Assembly: GCA_002505405.1 (NCBI GenBank)
Contig: DAVD01000028.1
Coordinates: forward strand, 37,731-60,652
Length of the DNA: 22,922 nt
Source of the DNA: Candidatus Poseidonia alphae
Lineage (GTDB): Archaea > Thermoplasmatota > Poseidoniia > Poseidoniales > Poseidoniaceae
Reading direction: 5' to 3'
Shown here: positions 6,804 through 15,249 of the stretch, one piece after another
Position numbering within the stretch: position 1 is the stretch's first letter
Layout of the letters: every line of letters starts with the position of its first letter
Made by a program: the position numbers and the translations under genes
The notes under the pieces: model-generated
What the model was told of the DNA's origin: nothing
Databases searched by the model: none
What the model saw: only the letters and a program-made list of their open reading frames with translations

Positions 6804-9146
6804 TCAGCGTTTTTTGCGTTTCTTATCCACTGCTTTTTGCAAAATGTTGCACCGTCTGATTTGGTCTTTTGCCCTTTTCGTTGCGGCTATGTCGAGTCCA
6901 CGAGGTATGGCTTGTTGGAAGCATTTTACGGCGTCGTTATACCGTTCCATTTCAGCATAGGCTGTCCCCATATTGTAGAGGGTTTCTCCTCGAACTTCCG
7001 TTGGCCGTATGAGCATGGCTTGGTGATAGGATTCAACGCATTTAGGGTATTCTTCCAAGAAATAGTATGCGTTGCCTCGATTGTTGAGGATTCGGATAAT
7101 CATGGCGTCGTCCCCTGCAAAAGTTGGAAGCGCTTTGTCAAAACAAGACAATGCTTCTCTGTATTTCCCATCGTCGATAAGCTGGACGCCCTGGTTAAAC
7201 CACGCAACGTCTTGGTTTGAAATTGCATTTGAGGTGGTACTCTGTGGTATGTTTTGGGCCGCGGCGGTCGTCGCATCCAATGCTGCTTTTGCGAGGTCGA
7301 CTTGCTGGTTGTATTCCACAGATGGTGGTGCGACTTGAGCCTCCCGAGGGGTCATGAGAAGGTCATTCGCAGCCGTAGGTTGTAGGACCGGTTCAACCGA
7401 TGGTTGTACTGGCGTTGTTTCCAGCGGCAGTGCTGCGTACTGCTTTTCTGCAATTGGAACTGGTTCTACTTGTGTGGGTTGTAGCGCCGGTTCAGGTTGA
7501 GGCATTGCTGAAACCGGTTCAGGTGCGGGTGCAACGATGGTAGCCGGCTGTTGTACGATTCCATCAAGCCCGTTTGCTTTGGCATGACACTTTTGTGCTG
7601 TGTCAAGATCACCAGCTTGCTCAAGGGCTCGAGCGAGTCCACGCCAATTGGAGCCGTTTTGACTGTCCTTTTGGATGAGTGCTTTCCACACGAGAACCGA
7701 ATCTCCGTGTTGAAGGTTGAGGGAAAGCGCGAGTGCACGATGTGCAGTTGGTTCCTCAGACATGTGAGACAGCGCTTCACGGGCCATTTCAGGCCCTGCG
7801 GGAAGGGTTGGTGGCAGACCGGTGACTTGGTCTAACACTTCATTTTCTCCAACTGCTAATTGGATGAGCATGTCAACAAATTCTTCCTTGATGGCATGAT
7901 TTGGCTCCATGGATAACAAGTTGCGTGAACTTTCAAGGAATGTTTCAATGAAACCATTTTCCTTCGCCAAGATGTTTAATTTTTCTGCAGCTTTCACGTA
8001 AGTTGAGTCAGCTTCCAACGCCTTCTTGTACGACGCCATAGCATCGCTGAGTAGATTGGAACGCTGTTGGACTGAACCAAGATTGAACCAACCAGGGGCG
8101 TGGTCTGGTTCGAGGTTCTGTGAATGCGTCATGGCAGCAATTGCATGGTTGTCAAGGTCCATTCGCGCCATTGCTCCACCTGCAATCCTCCATGCGCCAG
8201 GGTGGCGGGCACCGATGGTTTTCAAGTGAGGTTTGAGCAGGCTGAGAGCACCCTTTGCATCTCCTGATTTGAGCATCTCTGTTGCTTCTCCAACAAGAAC
8301 TTCAATGTCCAATTCCTGTTCTTCTTGGATCGGTTCAGGGACAACCGGTGTGGGCACCTGAACGGGAGGTGCCTCTTTGACAACTTCTTGTTGGGCGACG
8401 ATAACATCTGCAGCACTTTCCAATTCTTCGATTGAGAGTTGGTCGTCATCATCATGGTCATGGTGAACTGCTTCTTGAATCAGTTCTTCCGGATTATCAA
8501 TACCGGCCTTTTCTGCAATGGCTTCGACTGTTTTCATGTCAAAATCTTTCTTCACTTCAACTGAGGGCTCCATGACCTCAATGGGAACCGACAGCCCACT
8601 GTCCTTGGACCGTTGACTGAGTTCTACAAGTGCCGGATGGCCCGGGAAGAACTCCAGTGCCTTTTGGGCCATGGAAAATGCACCCTCAAGGTCTCCAATC
8701 CGTTCCAATAGGATAGCCATATTAGCTGTTGCAGGAGCGTGACGTTCATTCAAATCTAAACATATTTGGAACGATTGCCGAGCACCCCTTGCGTCTTGTT
8801 GGGCTTCCAACAAAACACCACGATTAAACCACGCCATGTCGCATGATGGGTCAAGGGCTATGGCTTTGTTAAATGCCGCTAAGGCACCCTTTATGTCGTC
8901 GTTACGAGAGCGTTCTTCACCGACGGTGAGAAGAATTTGAACCATTTCTTCAGGGTCTTCTACATCATCGATTTCAGGAATAATATTGCTTGGCTTTTTG
9001 ATTGGCTTTTCAACGGGCATTTCTTCAGGTTGCTCGTCATTTTCAACCGCCATAATGGCGTCTTCAACCGAAGACAAAACGGCATCAGCGAGGTCATCTA
9101 CTTCAGAAACATCGTTCGTTTTCTCCGATGCCTCTTCGTCAGTCAC
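6804..9146 (-). CDS. Large TPR-repeat protein
   Basis: A 780-aa soluble protein, probably a protein-interaction scaffold. I place the start at the GTG of 9146, because GGTGA lies five bases upstream; an in-frame ATG at 9173 adds nine residues but has no such site. The N-terminal ~65 residues are acidic. Tetratricopeptide repeats occur in blocks at about residues 70-170 (e.g. DMAWFNRGVLLEAQQD), 280-395 (APGWFNLGSVQQRSN) and 655-765 (ETLYNMGTAYAEMERYNDAV). They are separated by linkers, one with an HHDHDDDD run near residue 230 and one rich in Pro, Gln and Glu around 535-640. The protein ends in a strongly basic KKRKKR. There is no signal peptide. Its partner is unknown; it lies upstream of the Fe-S genes and divergent from an FMN reductase. 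Confidence 0.85.
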   Translation of the reverse strand: MTDEEASEKTNDVSEVDDLADAVLSSVEDAIMAVENDEQPEEMPVEKPIKKPSNIIPEIDDVEDPEEMVQILLTVGEERSRNDDIKGALAAFNKAIALDPSCDMAWFNRGVLLEAQQDARGARQSFQICLDLNERHAPATANMAILLERIGDLEGAFSMAQKALEFFPGHPALVELSQRSKDSGLSVPIEVMEPSVEVKKDFDMKTVEAIAEKAGIDNPEELIQEAVHHDHDDDDQLSIEELESAADVIVAQQEVVKEAPPVQVPTPVVPEPIQEEQELDIEVLVGEATEMLKSGDAKGALSLLKPHLKTIGARHPGAWRIAGGAMARMDLDNHAIAAMTHSQNLEPDHAPGWFNLGSVQQRSNLLSDAMASYKKALEADSTYVKAAEKLNILAKENGFIETFLESSRNLLSMEPNHAIKEEFVDMLIQLAVGENEVLDQVTGLPPTLPAGPEMAREALSHMSEEPTAHRALALSLNLQHGDSVLVWKALIQKDSQNGSNWRGLARALEQAGDLDTAQKCHAKANGLDGIVQQPATIVAPAPEPVSAMPQPEPALQPTQVEPVPIAEKQYAALPLETTPVQPSVEPVLQPTAANDLLMTPREAQVAPPSVEYNQQVDLAKAALDATTAAAQNIPQSTTSNAISNQDVAWFNQGVQLIDDGKYREALSCFDKALPTFAGDDAMIIRILNNRGNAYYFLEEYPKCVESYHQAMLIRPTEVRGETLYNMGTAYAEMERYNDAVKCFQQAIPRGLDIAATKRAKDQIRRCNILQKAVDKKRKKR

Positions 9147-9250
9147 GGTTTCACCGATTTGTAACCAACACAATACTCCGCATAAGGATTGCTTCTTTAC
9201 GAGCAGGCAATTATCCTTACATTCAAAGACTATGCCTTACTGCGAAGGTT
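9147..9250. promoter_or_regulatory. Divergent promoter region, TPR gene / FMN reductase
   Basis: A 104-base gap between two divergent starts. The minus-strand GTG has GGTGA at its ribosome-binding position, and the plus-strand ATG has GAAGG. AT-rich patches such as CAATTATCC near 9208-9216 could be TATA elements, but none is clear enough to assign to one direction. Confidence 0.3.
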
Positions 9251-9799
9251 ATGTCATACAATGGATTGAAAGTTCTCGGCCTCGCTGGTGAATACCGCAA
9301 TACATCAAAATCTGGAATGCTCGTGAGTGAAGCGTTGAAAATTGCTGAATCTAAAGGGGCCGAAATTGTCTTTTGGGACCTCAATGAGAAACCATTGCCC
9401 TTTGTTGGGGAAGACGGCTGCTGGAGTCACCCAACGGTCCAAGAATTTCAAAACCTTTTGCTCGAAACGGATGCGTTTCTCGTCGCTTCTCCAGAGTATC
9501 ACGGCACAATGTCAGGGGTCATGAAGAATACATTTGATTGGATGTACGACAAACATGTTGGCGGGAAAGTGTTTGGATTAATGTCCACTCTCGGTGGAGT
9601 TACGAATGCAAATACACTTAACCACATGAGAATTTCTTTGCGTTGGTTGCATGCATGGCCTGTACCCGAACAGCTTGCTGTTGGCCACGTCAAAGAAGCA
9701 TTCAATGAAGAAGGAGAGCTCTCCGACGGATCTTTACAAGATCGTTTAGAGGCGCTTGTTGAATCCGTGCTTTCCACATCGATGAAGCTTCGTTCCTGA
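9251..9799 (+). CDS. NAD(P)H-dependent FMN reductase (flavodoxin-fold)
   Basis: A 182-aa flavoprotein of the NADPH-dependent FMN reductase family, related to ArsH, SsuE and chromate reductases. The ATG at 9251 gives the expected N-terminus MSYNGLKVLGLAGEYRNTSKS, where the G-L-A-G-x-x-R-x-x-S-x-S element is the FMN-phosphate loop. The SPEYHGTMSGVMKNTFDW stretch around residues 80-98 is the family's second flavin-binding motif (SPEY-G--s--lKN--DW). The C-terminal HMRISLRWLHAWPVPEQ is also typical. It is first of three plus-strand genes, ten bases before the SUMF1-like gene, probably co-transcribed. The physiological electron acceptor cannot be read from the sequence. Confidence 0.88.
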   Translation: MSYNGLKVLGLAGEYRNTSKSGMLVSEALKIAESKGAEIVFWDLNEKPLPFVGEDGCWSHPTVQEFQNLLLETDAFLVASPEYHGTMSGVMKNTFDWMYDKHVGGKVFGLMSTLGGVTNANTLNHMRISLRWLHAWPVPEQLAVGHVKEAFNEEGELSDGSLQDRLEALVESVLSTSMKLRS

Positions 9800-9809
9800 G
9801 CGGGTTATT

Positions 9810-10559
9810 ATGGACGGTGACCGACCGGCTTTTACGGATTCATGGGGTGGTGTTTACCGTCTTATTGAACCAGGTGAATTCACCCTCGGTGATTCCACCG
9901 GTGTTGGGGCGCGAAATGAATCTCCAGCTCATGAGGTTTCGATAACCGAACCGTTTTTCCTTGGCGAACGAGTCATCACCCAAGCTCAGTGGGTTGACTT
10001 AATGGGGTCGAATCCTTCTAAATTTCAAGAAGGATGGAGTTCAGGTTTGCGACCTGTTGAATCCATTTCCTTTCATGACGCCGTTGAATTTCTGGCACGC
10101 ATGAACGAACGTGATGGGGATTCTGAACGTCTGGGAATGATTGGAATCTGGCGCCTTCCATCAGAAGCAGAATGGGAATATTCTGCCCGATGCGGTACGA
10201 ATGGGCGTTGGTGGTTCGGTCAGCGTGATGTAGAACTCAACGATTATGGATGGCATGCAGGCAATGCGGGCAGCACAACCAAGGAAGTTGGTTTGAAAAA
10301 ACCAAACCCATGGGGTATTTTTGACATGAACGGTCTTGTTGCAGAATGGTGTGAAGACCAATGGGAGCCGCATTACAACACCTCAAGAACACAAAATCCT
10401 CACCGCAATGCTTCCTCTGAACGCCGCGTTACACGTGGAGGTTCATGGTTCACCGAAAGCGATTCAACACGTTCAACAGCCCGTTCATCCTCCATAGAAT
10501 CGAAAACCAGCGACGGCATCGGAATTCGGTTGGTATGGGAACCGCAATCAACCTCATAA
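9810..10559 (+). CDS. SUMF1/FGE-fold domain protein lacking catalytic cysteines
   Basis: A 249-aa protein made almost entirely of the formylglycine-generating-enzyme/sulfatase-modifying fold. Visible hallmarks are the early PGEFTLGD (the family's G-F-MG), ERVITQAQWVDLMG, RPVESISFHDAVEFLARMN, RLPSEAEWEYSARCG, KKPNPWGIFDMNG-VAEWCED and the C-terminal RVTRGGSWFT, then GIGIRLVWE. Genuine FGE uses two cysteines shortly after the GGS motif to bind copper and oxidise the target cysteine. Here that stretch (GGSWFTESDSTRSTAR) has none, so sulfatase activation is unlikely. The fold is also used in ergothioneine/ovothiol enzymes and in non-catalytic binding modules. No signal peptide is seen. It lies between the FMN reductase and the ArsC-like gene, suggesting a redox or thiol context, which is only inference. 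Confidence 0.85.
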   Translation: MDGDRPAFTDSWGGVYRLIEPGEFTLGDSTGVGARNESPAHEVSITEPFFLGERVITQAQWVDLMGSNPSKFQEGWSSGLRPVESISFHDAVEFLARMNERDGDSERLGMIGIWRLPSEAEWEYSARCGTNGRWWFGQRDVELNDYGWHAGNAGSTTKEVGLKKPNPWGIFDMNGLVAEWCEDQWEPHYNTSRTQNPHRNASSERRVTRGGSWFTESDSTRSTARSSSIESKTSDGIGIRLVWEPQSTS

Positions 10560-10582
10560 GGTATGACGAGAGCCTGCTTCTC

Positions 10583-10936
10583 ATGGACCTCTACCATTTC
10601 AATCGCTGCAGCAAATCAAGGCAAGCGCTCCAATTTTTGGAACAACAATCCATACCATTTGCAGTCATTGATTATCATAACAATCCACCTTCGGCTAACA
10701 CACTCCATGATTTGATTTCGCGCTCAAGGCATGAACCCATTGAATTTGTCCGAATGAACAAGAACATTGACCTCAAGTCATCAGCTAGCATTAACGAAAT
10801 CGCTACTTATCTCTCAATACACCCTCAGCACATGCAACGACCCGTAGTTGATTCCGGAACTCAGGTAATTATCGCTCGGCCACTTGAACTATTGGCTGCA
10901 ATTTCAGATTATTCAGGCCTGTTCTCCGCCGAGTAA
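10583..10936 (+). CDS. ArsC/Spx-family thioredoxin-fold protein
   Basis: A 117-aa protein of the arsenate reductase ArsC/Spx family. The start ATG at 10583 yields MDLYHFNRCSKSRQALQFL, matching the family's xIYHNPRCSKSRxAL, with Cys9 as the catalytic cysteine. The later RPVVDSG matches the R-P-[IVL]-V motif that binds the oxyanion. Glutaredoxin-linked ArsC enzymes reduce arsenate to arsenite, whereas Spx-like members act otherwise; no arsenite pump or ArsR lies nearby, so the substrate is open. It follows the SUMF1-like gene by 23 bases in the same direction. Its 3' end overlaps the convergent PqqD-like gene by 24 bases. Confidence 0.85.
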   Translation: MDLYHFNRCSKSRQALQFLEQQSIPFAVIDYHNNPPSANTLHDLISRSRHEPIEFVRMNKNIDLKSSASINEIATYLSIHPQHMQRPVVDSGTQVIIARPLELLAAISDYSGLFSAE

Positions 10937-11419
10937 TTCTGTATCGTAGGGATGGCCCTCATCCAAAACCGAGAGTTCTTGATGATCCGGTATGGTCCCT
11001 GGGCCAACGCTCCATCGTCCAGAAAGTGGTTCCTCCAATATCAGGAGAATGTTGTGCTGTTGAAAGAGCGCCAATGCAACTGCAGTACGAGAAATGACGG
11101 GTGCAATGTCCTCTTTGAACAAACGGTCCATCTCGATGCAAATGGTTTCAAAGGTTCTCGAACCATCGCAGAGTTCCCAAAGAACGCTGTTCATTCTGTC
11201 GAGTGGCCTCCGGAGTTCCTTTGGCGCCCTCAACATCCTCGCCAACCATCGTTCATAGCGCTTGAAATTTTTAGCAATCCTTAGCGTCACCAACCGTCCA
11301 CTTACTCCAACAAGTTCGGAGTCCTTTTCAACAGACCCATGCCGCCCCCACCAAACTGGAACACGACAAGGATACTGCTGAGCAAGTGGATGCGCTTCTA
11401 TACCGGCCAGTTCACTCAT
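10913..11419 (-). CDS. PqqD-like (RRE-fold) protein
   Basis: A 168-aa protein whose residues ~70-128 match the PqqD family: RMNSVLWELCDGSRTFETIC, then an amphipathic helix and a second helical segment ending in FQQHNILLILEE. In bacteria PqqD is the peptide chaperone that hands precursor peptides to a radical SAM enzyme, and the fold is reused as the recognition element of many RiPP systems. Stand-alone PqqD-like proteins of unknown role are also common. The N-terminal ~70 residues and the C-terminal ~40 residues are extra. The ATG has GAGGTGACATC directly upstream, and this site overlaps the stop of the 57-aa microprotein gene, so both are co-translated. No radical SAM peptide modifier lies next to it, so a RiPP role is only a possibility. 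Confidence 0.7.
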   Translation of the reverse strand: MSELAGIEAHPLAQQYPCRVPVWWGRHGSVEKDSELVGVSGRLVTLRIAKNFKRYERWLARMLRAPKELRRPLDRMNSVLWELCDGSRTFETICIEMDRLFKEDIAPVISRTAVALALFQQHNILLILEEPLSGRWSVGPGTIPDHQELSVLDEGHPYDTELLGGEQA

Positions 11420-11428
11420 GATGTCACC

Positions 11429-11602
11429 TCAAAAGTCACTCCAGGTCCATGCTACTAGCGTCAGCATGGAAACTGTACCTAAGAGAGCCGATATTCGTGT
11501 CCCTTGGTACCTTTCTGTGAAATTACGTAGGTACCAAGTGGTGACACCGCAAATTGCTACCATGAACCATAGCCCGTACCATGCTGGAGGATAGGCTGTC
11601 AT
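11429..11602 (-). CDS. 57-aa two-helix membrane microprotein
   Basis: A short gene between the giant surface-protein gene and the PqqD-like gene. It starts at the ATG of 11602, 12 bases after the stop of the 1194-aa gene, and ends with TGA at 11429-11431. That stop is immediately followed by GGTGACATC and the next ATG, so it sits precisely in an operon slot. The peptide begins MTAYPPAWYGLWFMV and has two hydrophobic segments, about residues 8-25 and 37-54, joined by a charged loop (RNFTERYQGTR). It ends WTWSDF. I recognise no family. The tight fit, correct spacing and coherent two-helix profile make it a likely real gene. Confidence 0.65.
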   Translation of the reverse strand: MTAYPPAWYGLWFMVAICGVTTWYLRNFTERYQGTRISALLGTVSMLTLVAWTWSDF

Positions 11603-11614
11603 GATGGTGCGTCT

Positions 11615-14600
11615 CTAAAGGGTTCCATCAAGGTATTGTTGGCCATAGTACGACCATTGTTCATCGGTCCAACCCGGTGGGAGACCTGAATCCGGAATGG
11701 GTGGTGCGGCCAATTGAGTTGATGGTGGGATGAATGTTTGAGGTTCGACTTGTTGAACAGTTTCGGTCATCGATGTAGGCTCAACATTGGTGACCGGGGG
11801 GCCGTTTGCTGGGGGCACGTTTACTGGGGGGCCACTGATCGCAATGACTTCCTTTTCTTCATAAAATTGCTCCGATAAGTCATCACCCGTACGCCTTCCA
11901 CGTATCAAAAACAGAAGGCCAACAATGAAAACTAAACCTCCTGAACCACCGATGAGTAATTCAGCGGTGGAGAAAAGTTCTTCTTCTTCCAAAGCCTCAT
12001 ACTCTAGGGTAAGGGTAGTTGTGAATTCATGATATCCATCAGCACTTCTTAATGTGAATGTTACATCACCAGATGTACTTCCACTCAATCGCAATATCTC
12101 ACACATTGACTGAGTAGATTGAGGATTGACATGACCTGGCGTCGACCGGAATTCTAGCCCTTCTTCTGGAATCAAAATTTTGTTGCAGGATATTTGCCAT
12201 CCCTTGGGACCATTTCCAGTAAGAATCATGGTTTCATTAAAGGTAGATGTAGACGTATGGTTGACCCATACATTGGCCCCTGTTCCATCAAGGACAATAC
12301 CTGTTGATTCCTGAACAAAGTCAACATCAATGGAGCGATCTTGGTCAAGAATAATGAGGTGTTCAACAGAAAGGATGACCGGGAAGCCGTTTGAGTCAAA
12401 CGAACCTAGAACTTCAAACAACACTACGAACCTTGTGTTCAATGTGGCATTGACGGGAACCATCACGTCAATGCTCAAATTGATGAGTTCACCAGCCCGA
12501 AGCGTTAACGGTATCTCTTCGCCAATGGCTCGAGAGACCCCACCCACGCTCAGAAAGCTCTTGGTATTGGTCAAGGCTGGTGTGGAATATACTGTGGTTT
12601 TCAAACGCAAACTGTCATCTCGGGCATTCCCTTGATTTTCCAAAGAGGCACGTGCTGAAAAGACACCTCCTGAAATTGTAGATGTGCTTCCAGGTTGTAT
12701 CCTCAGCACCGGTGAATGTACGGTGTCTGTAACTGCAGTAAACTCAATGACATTGTCGGAGGTGTTGGCGTCATCGTTTCCACTCGTAGGCTGGACACTA
12801 ATTGTGACGGTATGCCGTTCTCCTGCGGACTCTTCCATGGGGAGAAGGAGCCATATCTGAATTTCTTTGGTATGTTCCAAATCATAAGACACGGATAGAC
12901 TGATGGGGCCAGAATGGTTTTCTCCATCAATCATCATCCACCAATCCCACGTTGGCGGTAAGTCAACAATGTCCACGCTTACCTCGGTGTCACCGTTTCC
13001 ATGATTGGTGATCACAAAGGTTGCAGAATTCGGTTGGCTCGGCGTCAATTTGAGTGGAGTTTCCACAGGTTCTATGCCTATGTTTTCCGTGGTCGTGACG
13101 CGGAAGGCATCAAATTCAGGACCCTGTATTGTCATGAGGCTTCGTTGTGATTCTAACACGGGTATGAGCCGTGGGCCTCGGTCATCAGCCTGAGCATTTT
13201 CAGGTACGGTAATGTACACATCAAATGTCGTAGTCGCCCCTGAATTGAGAACTGCAGGTGGACCTGTTGGTTGTTCAACGATCCATTGGCCTTGGTCCTC
13301 TACAATGAAACTGATGTCAAAAATGTCTTGTCGCGTTGCATTGTTCCAAACGTTGTAGGTCAATTTTACTTCGTCACCTGCGTCCACATACATTCGGTCC
13401 ATTTTCATTGATTCTACCAAATCTACAGTAGCATCACTTACCATTGATGCTGAAATGTCAACCGATACTGTGTCGGCTCTCGTAGAATCGTTTTGGGCTC
13501 TCATCGTGAAGTCAAAAGATACAACGGTGTCAGGGGCGACGCCCACAGGAACCGTCATCGTCATCATAGCTGTTGTTGGTTCGTTGGGCCGCAGTTGAAT
13601 CGAAGTAGGCTGGGACCATTTGAAACCCACGTCCCATCCAGTTGGAAGCGAAGTCAAGTCATAACTCAGATCAAAGACATCGGTAGCGTCACCGATGTTC
13701 TCCAAATCGATTTCAAAAGTGCATGAGTACGACGGAGGGCAACTTGGACGAACCGCGGGAGGAGTTACAATCGGTATGCGGTCTGCCTGTACCAGAAATT
13801 GAACGGGTAATGTTGTACTCACCGCACTGTATTGTTCGGATGAGATTTCTACGGACATTTGATGGAGCCCAATGCTCGTATTTTCATCCGGCTGGATCAT
13901 GATTTGGAATTCTATCGGTATCCCTGGGGTGACTGTAAGTCCTTGCGATGGGTCAAAAGTGGTGCCTGACAATCTCGAATAGTATGCATTCCATCCTGCC
14001 GGTAGGCCCTGCAAGAATGGAACAAAAGATTCGGATATGTTCCCCTCATTGATAATTTCAAGGTTAATGCTTCCCCAATTACCCGGTGTTGCGCCGTTCG
14101 TAGCAATGCCGCGGGCAGAAACTTGGTACTCGTTCTCTCGAACCTTTTGGTCGTACACAAATACGATGTCGTCAATCCAATAACCTATGTCTGAGCCTGA
14201 TAAATCTGATGTAAATTCGAATTTAATCTGCGTGGAGGTGTGGAAATAGGATGAATCCATTGGGATGAGTGGTGAGGCTGCTCCCTTATTTGAGACTGAA
14301 AACGTCTGCCAATTGACACCGTCGAGGAACGTGCTGTCTACAGTATTTGAGATTGAAGCAACTTGGGTCCATCCACCGAAGGCAGTCTTGGCGTAGATTT
14401 TCAAGACGTCATTGGCCGCTGCGCTCCCCGTGTAGAAGAATGAAAAGCCGTTTGTACGTAGTGGATTATCAACGGCATCCGACATGTCCATTTGCGGTGA
14501 AATTAATGATGTGGTCATGCTGTTGCTGTAGGATGATGTGGAACCTTGACCGACGTGGCAACTCGTTCCCTTAGAGATCGATGTATCTGTACTTAGGTCC

Positions 14601-15199
14601 CATTCGTTACCCTTGTTCCATGTACCAAGGGAATCACAGTTGAAGTATCGGTATCCAACGGTGAATGGTTGCGATTTCATATCGTTTGAGGGCACATCAT
14701 CCGTTATCGTAGACGTTGCAGCCACAACAAGTGTATGATTTCCAGCATAGCTTGGTGATATTGAGATGGAAATACTGTTCGATTGTCCTGCGTTGAGCGA
14801 AGCCATTTGCTTGATCGTGTTGTTCAGTTCAAAAAATTCGTATTCATTGTGGTTCAATGTCACGGTTACATCGATGACACCTGATGCTGCTGTCCCAAAA
14901 TTTTCTACTTCTATCATCAATGTTGAAGATACATTGACCATTGCATCGATGACAAACAAGGAGGCTGGGCGATTAAAACCCAGTATTGGATGGTTGGATG
15001 AAAACATCTTGTAATTTCCTTCATCTGTACTGCTTGTGTACTTGACTGAAATACCGGTCACGCCAACATCAACCCCGGTCTGGCTACGTGAGCTGGAGGC
15101 AACAGCATTCGAGGAGAGTTCCGTCAATGCGGGTCCTGTGGTTGACAACAGGAGAATGGTTGCAAAGAAAAGTACGCGTCTTATCTGCATGCGGGTCAT
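11615..15199 (-). CDS. Giant exported, membrane-anchored surface protein (1194 aa)
   Basis: A large cell-surface protein. Residues 1-27 form a signal peptide (RRVLFFATILLLSTTGPALT). After it come a CARDB-like beta domain (~75-175) and a jelly-roll/MAM-like domain (~180-350, containing GYWIDDIVFVYD). About six immunoglobulin-like beta modules of the NEW3/APHP type follow (~365-1065), each with motifs such as LPAGWNAYY, LPTGWDVGF and LPPTWDWWM. A single membrane helix lies at about 1079-1099, followed by RGRR as a stop-transfer signal and a 95-residue Pro-rich cytoplasmic tail that ends in PPGWTDEQWSYYGQQYLDG. Many NxS/T sites suggest glycosylation outside. A TATATGA 25 bases before the ATG supports this start as leaderless. 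The ligand is unknown; adhesion or surface-layer attachment is inferred. Confidence 0.8.
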   Translation of the reverse strand: MTRMQIRRVLFFATILLLSTTGPALTELSSNAVASSSRSQTGVDVGVTGISVKYTSSTDEGNYKMFSSNHPILGFNRPASLFVIDAMVNVSSTLMIEVENFGTAASGVIDVTVTLNHNEYEFFELNNTIKQMASLNAGQSNSISISISPSYAGNHTLVVAATSTITDDVPSNDMKSQPFTVGYRYFNCDSLGTWNKGNEWDLSTDTSISKGTSCHVGQGSTSSYSNSMTTSLISPQMDMSDAVDNPLRTNGFSFFYTGSAAANDVLKIYAKTAFGGWTQVASISNTVDSTFLDGVNWQTFSVSNKGAASPLIPMDSSYFHTSTQIKFEFTSDLSGSDIGYWIDDIVFVYDQKVRENEYQVSARGIATNGATPGNWGSINLEIINEGNISESFVPFLQGLPAGWNAYYSRLSGTTFDPSQGLTVTPGIPIEFQIMIQPDENTSIGLHQMSVEISSEQYSAVSTTLPVQFLVQADRIPIVTPPAVRPSCPPSYSCTFEIDLENIGDATDVFDLSYDLTSLPTGWDVGFKWSQPTSIQLRPNEPTTAMMTMTVPVGVAPDTVVSFDFTMRAQNDSTRADTVSVDISASMVSDATVDLVESMKMDRMYVDAGDEVKLTYNVWNNATRQDIFDISFIVEDQGQWIVEQPTGPPAVLNSGATTTFDVYITVPENAQADDRGPRLIPVLESQRSLMTIQGPEFDAFRVTTTENIGIEPVETPLKLTPSQPNSATFVITNHGNGDTEVSVDIVDLPPTWDWWMMIDGENHSGPISLSVSYDLEHTKEIQIWLLLPMEESAGERHTVTISVQPTSGNDDANTSDNVIEFTAVTDTVHSPVLRIQPGSTSTISGGVFSARASLENQGNARDDSLRLKTTVYSTPALTNTKSFLSVGGVSRAIGEEIPLTLRAGELINLSIDVMVPVNATLNTRFVVLFEVLGSFDSNGFPVILSVEHLIILDQDRSIDVDFVQESTGIVLDGTGANVWVNHTSTSTFNETMILTGNGPKGWQISCNKILIPEEGLEFRSTPGHVNPQSTQSMCEILRLSGSTSGDVTFTLRSADGYHEFTTTLTLEYEALEEEELFSTAELLIGGSGGLVFIVGLLFLIRGRRTGDDLSEQFYEEKEVIAISGPPVNVPPANGPPVTNVEPTSMTETVQQVEPQTFIPPSTQLAAPPIPDSGLPPGWTDEQWSYYGQQYLDGTL

Positions 15200-15220
15200 C
15201 TTGATGACATACCCTTAATC

Positions 15221-15228
15221 TATATGAG
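15221..15228 (-). promoter_or_regulatory. TATA box of the 1194-aa surface protein gene
   Basis: On the minus strand the sequence CTCATATAGATTAAGG places a TATA-like element centred about 25 bases from the ATG at 15199. That is the normal archaeal TATA-to-start distance, so the transcript would be leaderless. It lies in the 50-base gap after the 284-aa gene, giving the surface protein its own promoter. Confidence 0.5.
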
Positions 15229-15249
15229 AGCAGTGGCGGAATGTTGTTG

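Noticed and set aside
10583..10936. Arsenic resistance operon
   Set aside because: Only the ArsC-fold gene is present; there is no ArsR, ArsB/Acr3 or ArsA, and the flavin reductase is not clearly ArsH.
10913..11602. A RiPP (modified peptide) system made of the PqqD-like protein and the 57-aa peptide
   Set aside because: The peptide looks like a two-helix membrane protein rather than a leader-core precursor, and no radical SAM, YcaO or other modifying enzyme is adjacent. Kept only as a loose hypothesis in the findings.
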